Source: Azospirillum brasilense
Lineage (GTDB): Bacteria > Pseudomonadota > Alphaproteobacteria > Azospirillales > Azospirillaceae
Assembly: GCF_001315015.1 (NCBI RefSeq)
Contig: NZ_CP012914.1
Coordinates: forward strand, 2,414,501 to 2,478,500
Reading direction: 5' to 3'
Length of the DNA: 64,000 bases
The position numbers were made by a program, and so were the translations under genes. The notes beneath the pieces were generated by a model that had not been told where the DNA came from, ran no database searches, and worked only from the letters and a program-made list of their open reading frames with translations. Below are positions 8,047 through 17,114 of the stretch, piece by piece (position 1 is the stretch's first letter; every line of letters starts with the position of its first letter).

Positions 8047-9150
8047 TCAATTTTGCGGTGCGGTGGCCGGCGTGGGCAGGCGGTTGCCGGTCTTGCCGTC
8101 GATGGCCGGCTTGGGAGGGCGTGGGGCCGCCGCTCGGGGCGGCGGGCAGCCGCGATGCGGTCTGGTCATCAGGGCCGGGCATGCCTGGGCACGCGCGTCG
8201 GCACCGCTTGGCAGGGCGCGCCGTGTGTCGGACACCCATGCGGCCACGTCCTGCGTCACCCGGTCGCCGTCCAGCGTGCGCATCAGCAGGTGCCGCCCTT
8301 TCGGATAGAGCGCGATGCGCGTGTCCGGCGGCAGAGACTTGGCCAATGCCGCCACCCCGTCGCGCGGCACATGCACATCCAGGTCGCCCAGCATCAGCAG
8401 CACCGGAACGTCCACCTTGCGCGCCTCGAAACGGGCGTCATGCATCAGGTCCACGATGCCGGCCAGGGTTTGGAAGCGCGTCCGATGGATGATCAGAGGG
8501 TCCTCGCGCATGCGCCGCAGAACCATGGGATCGTCGGTGGAGGGAGTGGCCACCCGAAGCGGCGGCACGGTCATGTCCGGCACCAGCGATCCGAGGATCA
8601 TGGCCGCATCCAGCGTCACCGTCGCCCGAAAGCCGGTGCCCCAGACCGCCGGAGCGGACAGCACGATGCCGGACAACAGTCCCCGCTCCGCCCGCGCCGC
8701 CGCCAGAACGACGACCGCTCCTCCCATGCTTTCACCCAGCAGATAGACGGGCACGCCGGGATGGCGTTCGCGCGCCAGCCTGGACAGCGCGACGACGTCG
8801 TCGGCCATGCGTTCTCCGCCGTACCAGTGACCGCGCTCCATGGCCTTTCCGAAGCCGCGTTGGTCGATGGCGTAGGTCGCGATCCCCGCCCGCGCCCACA
8901 GCCGCGCCGGACGGTCGAACGCAAGCCCGTAATCGTTCATGCCGTGGACGGCGACGATCACCGCGCGCAACGCGCTCTCCGCCGGCCAGGTGTGAAGCGG
9001 TATCGGCGCGCCATCATTCGCGATCATCGCCCCGCCCGTCAGCACCGGAGTGGCGGTCACGGCCGGCGGTGGGGGCGGCGGATCGGCGGTGCAGGCGCCG
9101 GTCAGCGCCGCCGCTGCAAAGGCCGCCGCCAGCAACAGCCGACGCCGCAT
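8047..9150 (-). CDS. Alpha/beta-hydrolase lipoprotein, monoacylglycerol-lipase-like
   Basis: A 367-residue predicted lipoprotein (AAAFAAAALTGAC) with an alpha/beta-hydrolase fold. The oxyanion segment is VHGMND, the nucleophile elbow is GESMGG, the acid is probably in MLGDLDVHVP, and the His is in YPKGRHLLM. The pattern resembles monoacylglycerol lipases or lysophospholipases (serine aminopeptidase S33 type). The C-terminal 60 residues are Pro/Ala/Arg-rich and low in complexity, beyond the normal end of the fold. It is on the same strand as the APE genes but is separated by about 80 bases from the lipoprotein start, so co-transcription is uncertain. The substrate is unknown. Confidence 0.82.
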   Translation of the reverse strand: MRRRLLLAAAFAAAALTGACTADPPPPPPAVTATPVLTGGAMIANDGAPIPLHTWPAESALRAVIVAVHGMNDYGLAFDRPARLWARAGIATYAIDQRGFGKAMERGHWYGGERMADDVVALSRLARERHPGVPVYLLGESMGGAVVVLAAARAERGLLSGIVLSAPAVWGTGFRATVTLDAAMILGSLVPDMTVPPLRVATPSTDDPMVLRRMREDPLIIHRTRFQTLAGIVDLMHDARFEARKVDVPVLLMLGDLDVHVPRDGVAALAKSLPPDTRIALYPKGRHLLMRTLDGDRVTQDVAAWVSDTRRALPSGADARAQACPALMTRPHRGCPPPRAAAPRPPKPAIDGKTGNRLPTPATAPQN

Positions 9151-9216
9151 CGCTCGCTCCTCGTCTTTCGTATCCGTCCAGGCATCGCTGCGGCCGTAAG
9201 GCCCATGACGGCCGCT

Positions 9217-9663
9217 CTACTTGGCGCCCAGTTTGACCACGGTTCCCTTGAGCGCCACGCCAGCCATGATGCTGCCAGCGCCGCACATGTACTCTGTGCT
9301 GCTGACTGTTTCCGTGTTCTTGTAATTGCTTTTTATGTTGATCACGGCATCGCCGCCCTGTTTGCGGGCGCGTTCCTGAAGTTCCAGAACAGCGCTGAGG
9401 AAAACCCACTCGCAAGCTTCCCGGTCGGATTTGTTGAATGCGTTGGTCTTTTTGTTGGTCGCCCACTCGCCGAGGTTGGCAACTGTCTTGGGATGCTTTT
9501 GGTCGCCGAAATAGAGCCTTACGCCCCTGTCCAACTTACCTTGAGCTGCGGCTGTGCTGAGCGCGGCCTCCACCGGGAACATAAGACGCTCATCGCGGGC
9601 CAGTGCCGGAAAATTAGCAGTGACGATCATGACAGTCAGCGTCAATGCGGCGGTATGGTTCAC
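9217..9663 (-). CDS. Small secreted protein of unknown function
   Basis: A 148-residue protein with a signal peptide (TLTVMIVTANFPALA). The C-terminal part (GGDAVINIKSNYKN, then CGAGSIMAGVALKGTVVKL) resembles the YbjQ-like beta-rich modules found in small secreted proteins that databases often mislabel as excinuclease subunits. That similarity is recalled, not computed. Two Cys residues (EACEW and YMCGAG) could form a disulfide. It has its own 150-base upstream region and lies 66 bases before the hydrolase gene on the same strand. Function unknown. Confidence 0.6.
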   Translation of the reverse strand: MNHTAALTLTVMIVTANFPALARDERLMFPVEAALSTAAAQGKLDRGVRLYFGDQKHPKTVANLGEWATNKKTNAFNKSDREACEWVFLSAVLELQERARKQGGDAVINIKSNYKNTETVSSTEYMCGAGSIMAGVALKGTVVKLGAK

Positions 9664-9813
9664 GAATCCTCCCAGAGCAAGAGCTTTCCACAGGGCGCTC
9701 TATTTTAAGGAGAGCCGCTGGCTATGCAACCGCTTTGAAAGAGCGCCGGGTTCCGCTCTCGGACCAGAAGGTCGGTGATCCGGAACGAACGGGGAGCAGG
9801 CCCATGAGCAAGT

Positions 9814-10482
9814 TCAGCGGGCACCGGCCGGCAGCGATCGTCCAGCCCCGCGCAGAAACAAAGCCCAGGCCTGGTCGAAAAACCGGCCCTGGGCCTCTGT
9901 GGACGCGTAGGTTGCGCGGCCCAGCATGGCGTCATTCGACGGTCCGAGCACGATGGAGTGCAGCAGGTGCGCGGCGATCACGCGGGGATCGTCGCCACCC
10001 AGCTTACCGTCCCACTGGGCGGCGGCGACCAGGGCGACCAGCCGGTCGGTGATCGGATCGCTTTCCCCCTCGTCCCGCCGATCCTCGCCGTGAAGGATCG
10101 CTTCGCTCAAGGCGATCCGGTTCAGCGCGACCATGTCCGGTTCCAGGTTGACGGTGAGAAACCAGCGGGCGACGCGCTTCAAACGCGACAGCGCGTCGCC
10201 TTCGCCGCCCGCGGAGTCGATTTCGGTTTCGAGACCGTCCAAGGTCCGCACGCGCATGCGCTCGACCACCGCCTCGAAGAGCGCGGCCTTCGACGGAAAG
10301 TGCCGATAGATCGCATCCTCCCCCGTACCGCAGGCGGACGCGACCTGCTTGATCGAGGTCGCCGCAAAGCCCTGGGCCGCGAATAGCTGCGCCGTTATGT
10401 CGATGATCCTGTTGGAGGTTTCGACGGTGCCCTCCTTGGATGGGCGCCCGGCGCGTACCCCGGCAGGGAACGATTCCGTCAT
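9814..10482 (-). CDS. TetR/AcrR family transcriptional regulator
   Basis: About 222 residues. The N-terminal helix-turn-helix is recognisable: IIDITAQLFAAQGFAATSI, then KQVASACGTGEDAIYRHF and the conserved YRHFPSKAALFEAVVE. The C-terminal ligand-binding domain (residues about 80-215) carries the AefR-like features TVNLEPDMVALNRIALSEA and FFDQAWALFLRGAG. It is a DNA-binding repressor whose ligand cannot be told from sequence. Its targets are unknown; no efflux gene is divergent from it, and the next upstream element is the distal end of CRISPR array 1, so it may regulate itself or a gene elsewhere. Confidence 0.88.
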   Translation of the reverse strand: MTESFPAGVRAGRPSKEGTVETSNRIIDITAQLFAAQGFAATSIKQVASACGTGEDAIYRHFPSKAALFEAVVERMRVRTLDGLETEIDSAGGEGDALSRLKRVARWFLTVNLEPDMVALNRIALSEAILHGEDRRDEGESDPITDRLVALVAAAQWDGKLGGDDPRVIAAHLLHSIVLGPSNDAMLGRATYASTEAQGRFFDQAWALFLRGAGRSLPAGAR

Positions 10483-10485
10483 CAT

Positions 10486-10939
10486 TCCTCCGCCTGCGCC
10501 GCCCGGCCATGGACGGACCGGACATCAGCGCATGAGAGGCATCGGTCATTCATAAAGCTATCAACGAACACGCGCTTCCCGCCCTTCGCATTCTCGTCAC
10601 CCGCGGCTGGCGGCCGCACCCTCTTCCTTAGCAGACGGATGGCGCCCCGCCCACACCTAAACCGGGCAGAACCAAACCGCCGCAGCACATCGTGAGCCTT
10701 CACCCGAAGCAGTGATAATAATTGAGCAGTGACGGCCCATTTGTCTTAAGATTTATTATGGAAACAGTACCGTCAAAAGTCGGTCCAACTTAACCTATTT
10801 AAAACATCAACAGGTTTAGCCCAACCATGACTCAATACACCCGTATCAAGTTACAGATAGACTGAACCTGCCGATGCCCTGGGAACGCTGAATTTCCCCG
10901 AGCCGTCATGAACCGATTTTCACAACAGGAGCGATTCGG
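10486..10939. other. Intergenic region between tetR and CRISPR array 1, no gene seen
   Basis: About 450 bases with no coding frame I can support. The part from about 10690 to 10860 is distinctly AT-richer than its surroundings and lies upstream of the TetR gene, so it may hold that gene's promoter. The last 80 bases become GC-rich again and lead into the degenerate terminal CRISPR repeat. Confidence 0.5.
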
Positions 10940-12109
10940 CTTGAGGAAGCAGCCCTCGCACGAAGGGCGACTACTGCCTGTTCGTCGACGAGGCCCACCG
11001 CTACAAGTTTCAATCCACGCCCTCGCACGGAGGGCGACGTTGTGAAGTCCAGCACGGACCCGGTGCAGGTGGCGTTTCAATCCACGCCCTCGCACGGAGG
11101 GCGACACGACGCCTGGAAGCAGGCCGCTGTGTGGAAGGTGTTTCAATCCACGCCCTCGCACGGAGGGCGACGCCTTGGCGGCGTCGAAGTCCATCCACAC
11201 GACGGTGTTTCAATCCACGCCCTCGCACAGAGGGCGACCCTCAACGGCGTGGCGTCGAGCATCGCGACCGCACTGTTTCAATCCACGCCCTCGCACAGAG
11301 GGCGACCGCTGCCGAGCAACACGCCGCCCCGGCCAGCCCGGTTTCAATCCACGCCCTCGCACAGAGGGCGACGTCCGGTGCCCAGGCTGTCCCCGGCCTG
11401 GAGCGTGTTTCAATCCACGCCCTCGCACAGAGGGCGACGAAACTCCGCGGCCACTCCCGCCCCCACAGGATCGTGTTTCAATCCACGCCCTCGCACAGAG
11501 GGCGACCGCGCCATCCTCGCCTGAGGGGCCAGATGAGGAGGGTTTCAATCCACGCCCTCGCACAGAGGGCGACAGGCCGCCCCAGGACTTCATGAGGCCG
11601 GACTTGTGTTTCAATCCACGCCCTCGCACAGAGGGCGACGACCGCCGTGAAGCTAGAGTTTCGATAGTGGTTAGCGTTTCAATCCACGCCCTCGCACAGA
11701 GGGCGACGCGCCCATGACGAAGCTCGCTGACATTTGCCGCAAGTTTCAATCCACGCCCTCGCACAGAGGGCGACATGCGGGTCTACCGCCATGGATCGAC
11801 CGAGCGCCAGTTTCAATCCACGCCCTCGCACAGAGGGCGACCGCGCCGAAACGTGCCATGCCCACGCTGGCAGCAGTTTCAATCCACGCCCTCGCACAGA
11901 GGGCGACCGCGCCGAAACGTGCCATGCCCACGCTGGCAGCAGTTTCAATCCACGCCCTCGCACAGAGGGCGACGTGACGTGCGTTGGGGCGAGCGTGCAC
12001 ACCTTCCTGTTTCAATCCACGCCCTCGCACAGAGGGCGACGGCCGTGAGCTGGACGATCTTGTACTGAGAGGGGATGGTTTCAATCCACGCCCTCGCACA
12101 GAGGGCGAC
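10940..12109 (-). CRISPR. CRISPR array 1, type I-C, 17 full repeats plus a degenerate terminal repeat
   Basis: Full 32-base repeats start at 11007, 11074, 11140, 11207, 11275, 11341, 11407, 11475, 11542, 11608, 11676, 11743, 11810, 11876, 11942, 12009 and 12078. A degenerate copy at 10940-10971 keeps only the 3' part of the plus-strand repeat (GCCCTCGCACGAAGGGCGAC). Spacers are 34-37 bases. Read on the minus strand the repeat begins GTCGCCCTC and ends GGATTGAAAC, the standard I-C crRNA orientation, so the array is transcribed leftward from the leader beside cas2. The three leader-distal full repeats have CACGGAGGG and the other fourteen CACAGAGGG. Spacers 11842-11875 and 11908-11941 are identical. 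Confidence 0.98.
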
Positions 12110-12279
12110 TCCTCATCTTTATGCACTTGTTCAAGAACCCACAATCCCCCGACGGATGCGAACCTACTTCGGAAGCGGCCGCGGAAGCAGTCATTCCGGT
12201 GTCGGAGCCGCACAAGTCATTGATGAGAATGACGTGCGAACCCCTCGGGGGTTTCGTGTCCGCTTCCGGTTCGCACCGA
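12110..12279 (-). promoter_or_regulatory. Leader of CRISPR array 1
   Basis: The 170 bases between the cas2 stop and the first repeat are closely similar, over their whole length, to the sequence in front of array 2. The bases next to the repeat (TCCTCATCTTTATGCACTTG on the plus strand) are the same in both arrays. A hairpin at 12237-12256 (CGAACCCC-TCG-GGGGTTTCG) is kept in both and could end cas2 transcription or mark the adaptation site. The promoter for pre-crRNA should lie here, but I cannot place its -35/-10 boxes with confidence. Confidence 0.85.
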
Positions 12280-12570
12280 TCAAAAGATCAATGCGCCACC
12301 GAGATCCAGCACCGGTTTGGCGCCCACATGCTCGATGCGGCGGGCCGCGTTGGCTCCGAGATGATAGAAGCGGAGACTGTCCGTCTCTTGATTGATTTCT
12401 CCGATCAAACGGGCACGCAGAACGGCCCATTGTGCCGGGTCGACGTCGCATTCGAAAACCGAGAACTGAACCCTTTGCCCAAAATCCTGACAGGCTCTGG
12501 CAACCCGGCGCAGCCGGCGGCGCCCGGATGCATCCTGGGTGTTCACATCGTAGGTGATGAGCATCAGCAT
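12280..12570 (-). CDS. cas2: CRISPR-associated endonuclease Cas2, type I-C
   Basis: A 96-residue Cas2 subunit of the Cas1-Cas2 integrase that inserts new spacers. The first beta strand, MLMLITYDVNTQ, carries the conserved Asp; RRRLRRVARACQDFGQRVQFSVFEC is the usual ferredoxin-like helix and strand, here quoted only to locate it (roughly residues 17-41). The C-terminus GAKPVLDLGGALIF is the same region that survives as a broken copy beside array 2. The gene lies six bases downstream of cas1 and directly ahead of the array 1 leader. Confidence 0.96.
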   Translation of the reverse strand: MLMLITYDVNTQDASGRRRLRRVARACQDFGQRVQFSVFECDVDPAQWAVLRARLIGEINQETDSLRFYHLGANAARRIEHVGAKPVLDLGGALIF

Positions 12571-12576
12571 GGGGAT

Positions 12577-13620
12577 TCACTTCCATAGAAATGGCGGGTA
12601 GCCATCCAGGTCGCCCCGAAGGTGGCGTGCGAGAAGTTGCGCCTGGATGTGGGGAACCAGCCCGAGGCTCACCTTTTCGTTCAGGAATGGATGCGTGATT
12701 TCATCCTTCTTCCGCTCCTGGTAGGCCGTCAGGACCGCCTTGCGGGAATCGTCCCGCAACAGCACCGCGCCGCCGTCCATGCGGATGAAATCCTTTTCAC
12801 CCAGCTGCTGGCGATTGATCAGCGTCAGGGCCACCCGATCGGCGAGAGTGGACCGGAACTCCTCCATCAAATCGAGGGCGAGGCTGGCTCGACCGGGGCG
12901 GTCACGGTGCAGAAACCCCACTTGAGGGTCCAACCCCACGCTTTCCAGCGCGGAGCGGCAATCGTGGCCGAGGATGGCGTAGAGAAACGACAGCAGCGCG
13001 TTGCAGGGGTCCAACGGTGGCCGCCGGCTGCGTCCGCCAAACCGGAACGTGCCGTCGGTGCGACGGACAAGGTGATCGAACACGCCGAAGTAGGCGTTCG
13101 CGGCATCGCCCTCGTGGCCGCGCGCCGCGTCGATGTCGGGCGCTTCCGCCACGCGGCGGGCCACATCGCCCAAGCGGCGCTGGGCATCGTCCAGCCGCGC
13201 ATGGCCGGCGTCCTGCGATCGTCCGGTGCCATGATCCCGCAATGCCCGCCGCAGCACGGCGCGCTGGTTCGCTGCTTTCGCCGCGACGATGGCGCGGACG
13301 ATGACAAGCCCGGCGGCTGGATCGTCCGCGATGCGGTACTGGCGCCGCCGCAAAAGCACATTGCCGCTGCATGGCCCTTCCACCCGCGCCATGAACTTTC
13401 CATGCTCGCTGAGAAAGGAAACCGCCACCCCGGACTCCGCGCAATGCCCCATCAATGGCGGCGACATGCCGACCCGGCCGAAACAGACGATGCCGCCCAT
13501 CATGTGGATGGGGACCCGGCCGATCTCGGCGCGCTCCACCTCCACCACGATGTTGGCGCCATCCTTACGCAGCCACGCGCCGTCGGTCGTGATGAACAAG
13601 GTGTTCAGATGCTGCCGCAT
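12577..13620 (-). CDS. cas1: CRISPR-associated integrase Cas1, type I-C
   Basis: A 347-residue Cas1 of the I-C type. The N-terminal beta domain starts MRQHLNTLFITTDGAWL. The C-terminal helical domain carries the metal-binding set: Glu in HEGDAANAYFGVFDHL, His in VGFLHRDRPGRASLALD and the acidic SLALDLMEEFR segment. It cuts and joins prespacer DNA into the leader-proximal repeat together with Cas2. The gene sits between cas4 (22-base gap) and cas2, the usual I-C order. Nothing suggests inactivation, and array 1 shows sustained acquisition. Confidence 0.97.
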   Translation of the reverse strand: MRQHLNTLFITTDGAWLRKDGANIVVEVERAEIGRVPIHMMGGIVCFGRVGMSPPLMGHCAESGVAVSFLSEHGKFMARVEGPCSGNVLLRRRQYRIADDPAAGLVIVRAIVAAKAANQRAVLRRALRDHGTGRSQDAGHARLDDAQRRLGDVARRVAEAPDIDAARGHEGDAANAYFGVFDHLVRRTDGTFRFGGRSRRPPLDPCNALLSFLYAILGHDCRSALESVGLDPQVGFLHRDRPGRASLALDLMEEFRSTLADRVALTLINRQQLGEKDFIRMDGGAVLLRDDSRKAVLTAYQERKKDEITHPFLNEKVSLGLVPHIQAQLLARHLRGDLDGYPPFLWK

Positions 13621-13642
13621 GGGACCTGCAACCTCGCCGTTT

Positions 13643-14326
13643 TCAGGGAGACCGTGTGTCGGCCGTCTCGCCGTCGCCCTCTGGCCGGTCCGGCTCGCCC
13701 AACTGCCGGGCCAGCCAGAGGGCGACGGCGGGCGGGTGGCTCAAGCGCCGCGGGCGGCAGAGGTCGAGCATGGAACAGCTCTGGCACTTGCGGGCCTCAT
13801 AGACCGGCGGCGGGGTCGTGCCGGTCCGCACCATCTCCCGCACCGCCGCGGCCGTCCGTTCGGTCAGGTCGCGCAAGGCGGCGTCCAGCGCTACCGCGAC
13901 GCGCCGCCGCGTCTCGCCGTAGAACAGGGCGCCCTCGGCGATGGCGGTGCCGAACATCTCCTCCAGGCAGATGGCCTGCGCGCAAAGCTGCACCTCGTCG
14001 GCCCGGTGGGCCTTGGGGCGGCCGCGCTTGTACTCCACCGGGAAGGGGCGGCGCTCCGGCCCGTGCAGTTCCACCACATCGGCCACCCCGGCAAGGCCGA
14101 GCCGGTGCGACCGCAGCGGCATCGACCGCACCGTGCGGACGCCGCCGCGCACCTCCCGCCCGCCCGCGTCCACGGACTCGTGGAGCAGGCGGCCCTCCGC
14201 CGTGAGCCGGTTCTCCCGCCACTGGCGCTCGACATGGATCAGGGCGCATTGGCGCGGGCAGAACAGGTGATGCTGAAGGGCCGACAGCGGGAGGAGGTCA
14301 TCCGTGTCCATCGGGGCCGCATCCAT
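13643..14326 (-). CDS. cas4: CRISPR-associated exonuclease Cas4, type I-C
   Basis: About 227 residues. The iron-sulfur cluster Cys residues are visible: one in HLFCPRQCALIHVE near the N-terminus and three in EARKCQSCSMLDLCRPRRL near the C-terminus. The RecB-type nuclease core includes GLAGVADVVEL and the conserved FPVEYKRGR with the catalytic Glu and Lys. In I-C systems Cas4 trims prespacers and selects those with the correct PAM. The last 30 residues are polar and unstructured. An ATG five codons downstream (MDTDDLLPLS) is an equally good start. Confidence 0.95.
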   Translation of the reverse strand: MDAAPMDTDDLLPLSALQHHLFCPRQCALIHVERQWRENRLTAEGRLLHESVDAGGREVRGGVRTVRSMPLRSHRLGLAGVADVVELHGPERRPFPVEYKRGRPKAHRADEVQLCAQAICLEEMFGTAIAEGALFYGETRRRVAVALDAALRDLTERTAAAVREMVRTGTTPPPVYEARKCQSCSMLDLCRPRRLSHPPAVALWLARQLGEPDRPEGDGETADTRSP

Positions 14327-14339
14327 CGGGGCGGGGCCG

Positions 14340-15308
14340 TCAGAACTTCTCGATCAGCGTCACCCCGGCGGGCACGCCGGCCGTGTCCGCCGAAACCGTG
14401 TAGTCGGCGAAGCGGCGGGCCGGCGGCAGATTGTCCAGCCCACCGCCGTCCAGGTCGTAATCCGCGCCCTGGAAGCGGCGCTTGACGGTGACGAGGTCGA
14501 ACAGGCGGTGCGCCGGGGCGTTGCCCAGCACGCTGTCATGGCGGAACAGGAACAGCCTGCGCCCGGCCATCTCGCCGCGCGCGGCCGAGCGGTCGTGGTC
14601 GAACATCTGCTCCAGCGCGGTCCACAGCAGCTCGAGATCGTCCTCGTCGAAGCCGGTCCTGCCCGCCAGGCTGGCCGAGATGTAGCCGTGGCTGCGGTAC
14701 AGCCCATAGGGCACGACGTGCTTGCGGCCCATGGTGCGGTTCTCGCGGCGCTCGTCCTCCGCGGCCTCGCCCTCCTTGCGCTCCTTCAACTCCTTCTCGG
14801 AGGTCGCGGCCATGCGGGTGATCGAGATTTCCAGCGGCAGGATCGGCTCGACCGAATGCGCGAAGGACATCTGCACCGGACCCCGCACCTGTCCGCAGTT
14901 GATGCTGGTGCTCATCACCGCGCCGAAGCTGCGCACGTCGAAGAAGTTGTCGCACATGAACCGGCGGACGGCGGTCTCCTCCTCGCCCTTCGGCGACAGC
15001 TTCTTGGCGGTGGCGACGTCCTTGTCGTCGGGGCGGACGGCCGCGTAGGCGGCGCGGTGCTTCTCGTTGAGGATCGCGCCCTCCTGGACGTAGATGCCGT
15101 AGCGCGGCTCGCCGTCGCGGCTGAGCGCGGCGTAGTTGCGGATCTTGCGCTTCAGGCAGACGTCGGTGACCAGCCCCTTGTTGGTTTCCGGGTCCAGGCG
15201 CGGCAGGTTGCCGGCATCGGGATCGCCGTTCGGGTTGCCGTTGGTCACGTCGAACAGATAGACGAATTCGTACCGGTTCTGGATGGGGCTCTTCTGATTG
15301 GCGGGCAT
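14340..15308 (-). CDS. cas7: Cascade backbone protein Cas7, type I-C (Csd2)
   Basis: A 322-residue Cas7/Csd2 protein that forms the filament along the crRNA in the I-C Cascade complex. The N-terminal RRM-like strand and loop YLFDVTNGNPNGDPDAGNLP are characteristic of the family, as is the later YGLYRSHGYISASLAG. It lies between cas8c (6-base gap) and cas4 (13-base gap), consistent with co-transcription at high level. Length is normal and no defect is visible. Confidence 0.97.
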   Translation of the reverse strand: MPANQKSPIQNRYEFVYLFDVTNGNPNGDPDAGNLPRLDPETNKGLVTDVCLKRKIRNYAALSRDGEPRYGIYVQEGAILNEKHRAAYAAVRPDDKDVATAKKLSPKGEEETAVRRFMCDNFFDVRSFGAVMSTSINCGQVRGPVQMSFAHSVEPILPLEISITRMAATSEKELKERKEGEAAEDERRENRTMGRKHVVPYGLYRSHGYISASLAGRTGFDEDDLELLWTALEQMFDHDRSAARGEMAGRRLFLFRHDSVLGNAPAHRLFDLVTVKRRFQGADYDLDGGGLDNLPPARRFADYTVSADTAGVPAGVTLIEKF

Positions 15309-15314
15309 GATGGC

Positions 15315-17114
15315 TCAGTCCTCGGAATCGGTCGTGTCGGCGGCGGGGATGGCGGCGTCGGTCTTGCCGGCGTAGCGCTGGTGGTAGTAGCCGATGGCGA
15401 AGCGCCCCTGGTCCTCGATGCGCAGCGACCGCGGGAAGGAGGCGCCGAGGCCGCCGAGGATTTCGCCGATCTCGCCCTCGAACCAGCCGCCCAGCCGGGC
15501 CTTGTCGCCCTTGCGCAGCACCGCCAGATGGTGGGTGCTGTTGCGCAGCAGCATGGGGAAGACGCTGGCCGGGGTGGCCGAGGCGGCGCCGAAATAGCGG
15601 TCGCGGATGCTGGCGTTGACCTTGCCCAGGGCGGCCCGCTGGGTGTTCTCCAGCACGGCGAACAACCGGCCCAGCCGGTAGCCGGCGTTCGCCTCGTCGC
15701 GGTTCAGGCTCACGGGAAGTTCCTCCTCCTTCGTCGATCCCAGGCGGGAGTCGCGGTTCAGACAGGCTTTGCAGATGGCCGCCTTGGCGCCGGTGATCTC
15801 GTCGCCGGCCCGGATGCGGGTGATGACCGCCGCCAGCAGGCTGCGCGGATAGCGGCCGCCGGTGAGGACCGCGCGCATCACCTCGCCGCCCAGCAGCGGG
15901 GCGACGTTGTCGGATTTGCCCATCAGGGCGGTTTCGCGCAGCAGCGCCCAGACCGACGGCGCGGTGCGCCAGGGATCGGGCTTGATCTCAAGATCGCGCC
16001 AATGCCGGCCGATGTGCTCGGCGATGGCGCCGAAGCTGTCCTCCAGCCAGAAGCGCACCGACAGGCGGGCGATGTTGGGGGACAGGCCGAGGATGAAGAA
16101 GCGCGTCCGCTCGTCCAGCATCGGGTCGATCTCGCGCACCGGCCGTCCCTGGCTGACGGGGGTGAGGACGTCCTTGATCCTCTGCGCCTCCTCAGCGTCC
16201 TCGGGGCGCGGCGGATCGAGGAGGTCGGAGAACAGCGTCTCCGCCTTCTGGGCCGCCTTCTCGCCGCCCGAGGTGTCGGCCCAGAAGGCGACCGTGGCGT
16301 CGCCGACCTGCAGGCGGTTGCCGCTTCCCTCCTTCAGCAGGGTGTTCAGCGCCGTTCCGTAACCGAAGGTGACCGCGTCGGACACCGGGGCGTTGAGGCC
16401 GTCGCTCTTGGCGTAGGAGGTGAAGGCATTGCTGTTGAACGACACGATGCGGGCACCGCCGACCTGCGCGCCCCACACGCCTTTGATGAGCGGGTGGAGG
16501 GCGGTGACCGGCCCCCATTCCCCGGTGACGAGGCAGAAGCCCTCGTCGCCCTTCTTCGCGGCAAGCTCCTTCTCCCACAGGCGCCGGGCGGCCGGGCGGT
16601 CGTGCAGGAAACGCGGCTGGCCCGCGGCGTTGCGGTCGCCGTCCAGCATGAACACCATGTACTGGTCGAGCATGGCGTCGTCGAACAGCGGGGCCCGGAA
16701 GGCGTCCGGCGTCCAGTGCGTGAGGAAGTTCCGCAGCGCGACCAGCCCCTCGTCGTTCGAACCGTCGATGGCGGCGAGATGGCGCTCCTTGAAGGCGGCG
16801 AAATAGGCGGGGGACGCCGCGCGGGCGCCCGTGGCCTTGTCGGCCCCCACCCCGAACAGGAAACGGGTGTGATCGCACAGGAAGTAGGGCGGCGGCTTGG
16901 TCCCGGACCGCCCGAAGAATTGGGGGACCATCAGCGGACGGGGTTTCGGCTTCTTGCCCGACAGGATGCGCAGGTCCGTCACCTCGACCGGCTCGCCGCC
17001 GGACGACAGGACGACGGCGTAGGAGATGCGCTCCATCGAAAAGCCGAACGGCGGCACGTCCCCCCGCTCCGCCAGACGGTCGTAGTAGCCGTTCAGAGCG
17101 GCGAACAGGGTCAT
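15315..17114 (-). CDS. cas8c: Cascade large subunit Cas8c, type I-C (Csd1)
   Basis: A 599-residue Csd1/Cas8c protein, the large subunit that recognises the PAM and recruits Cas3. It begins MTLFAALNGYYDRLAERGDV and contains the family's SFNSNAFTSYAKSDGLNAPV segment and a Cys pair in AICKACLNRDSRLGS. In I-C systems an internal start in this gene commonly yields the small subunit Cas11c; a candidate would lie in the C-terminal third, but I cannot pick one. The ATG overlaps the cas5c stop as ATGA, so the two are translationally coupled. Confidence 0.96.
   Translation of the reverse strand: MTLFAALNGYYDRLAERGDVPPFGFSMERISYAVVLSSGGEPVEVTDLRILSGKKPKPRPLMVPQFFGRSGTKPPPYFLCDHTRFLFGVGADKATGARAASPAYFAAFKERHLAAIDGSNDEGLVALRNFLTHWTPDAFRAPLFDDAMLDQYMVFMLDGDRNAAGQPRFLHDRPAARRLWEKELAAKKGDEGFCLVTGEWGPVTALHPLIKGVWGAQVGGARIVSFNSNAFTSYAKSDGLNAPVSDAVTFGYGTALNTLLKEGSGNRLQVGDATVAFWADTSGGEKAAQKAETLFSDLLDPPRPEDAEEAQRIKDVLTPVSQGRPVREIDPMLDERTRFFILGLSPNIARLSVRFWLEDSFGAIAEHIGRHWRDLEIKPDPWRTAPSVWALLRETALMGKSDNVAPLLGGEVMRAVLTGGRYPRSLLAAVITRIRAGDEITGAKAAICKACLNRDSRLGSTKEEELPVSLNRDEANAGYRLGRLFAVLENTQRAALGKVNASIRDRYFGAASATPASVFPMLLRNSTHHLAVLRKGDKARLGGWFEGEIGEILGGLGASFPRSLRIEDQGRFAIGYYHQRYAGKTDAAIPAADTTDSED

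Noticed and set aside
11042-12223. Overlapping short frames in array 1 encoding repeated SIHALAQRAT or NPRPRTEGD units
   Set aside because: They are translations of the CRISPR repeats in different frames; the spacing equals the repeat-spacer unit.
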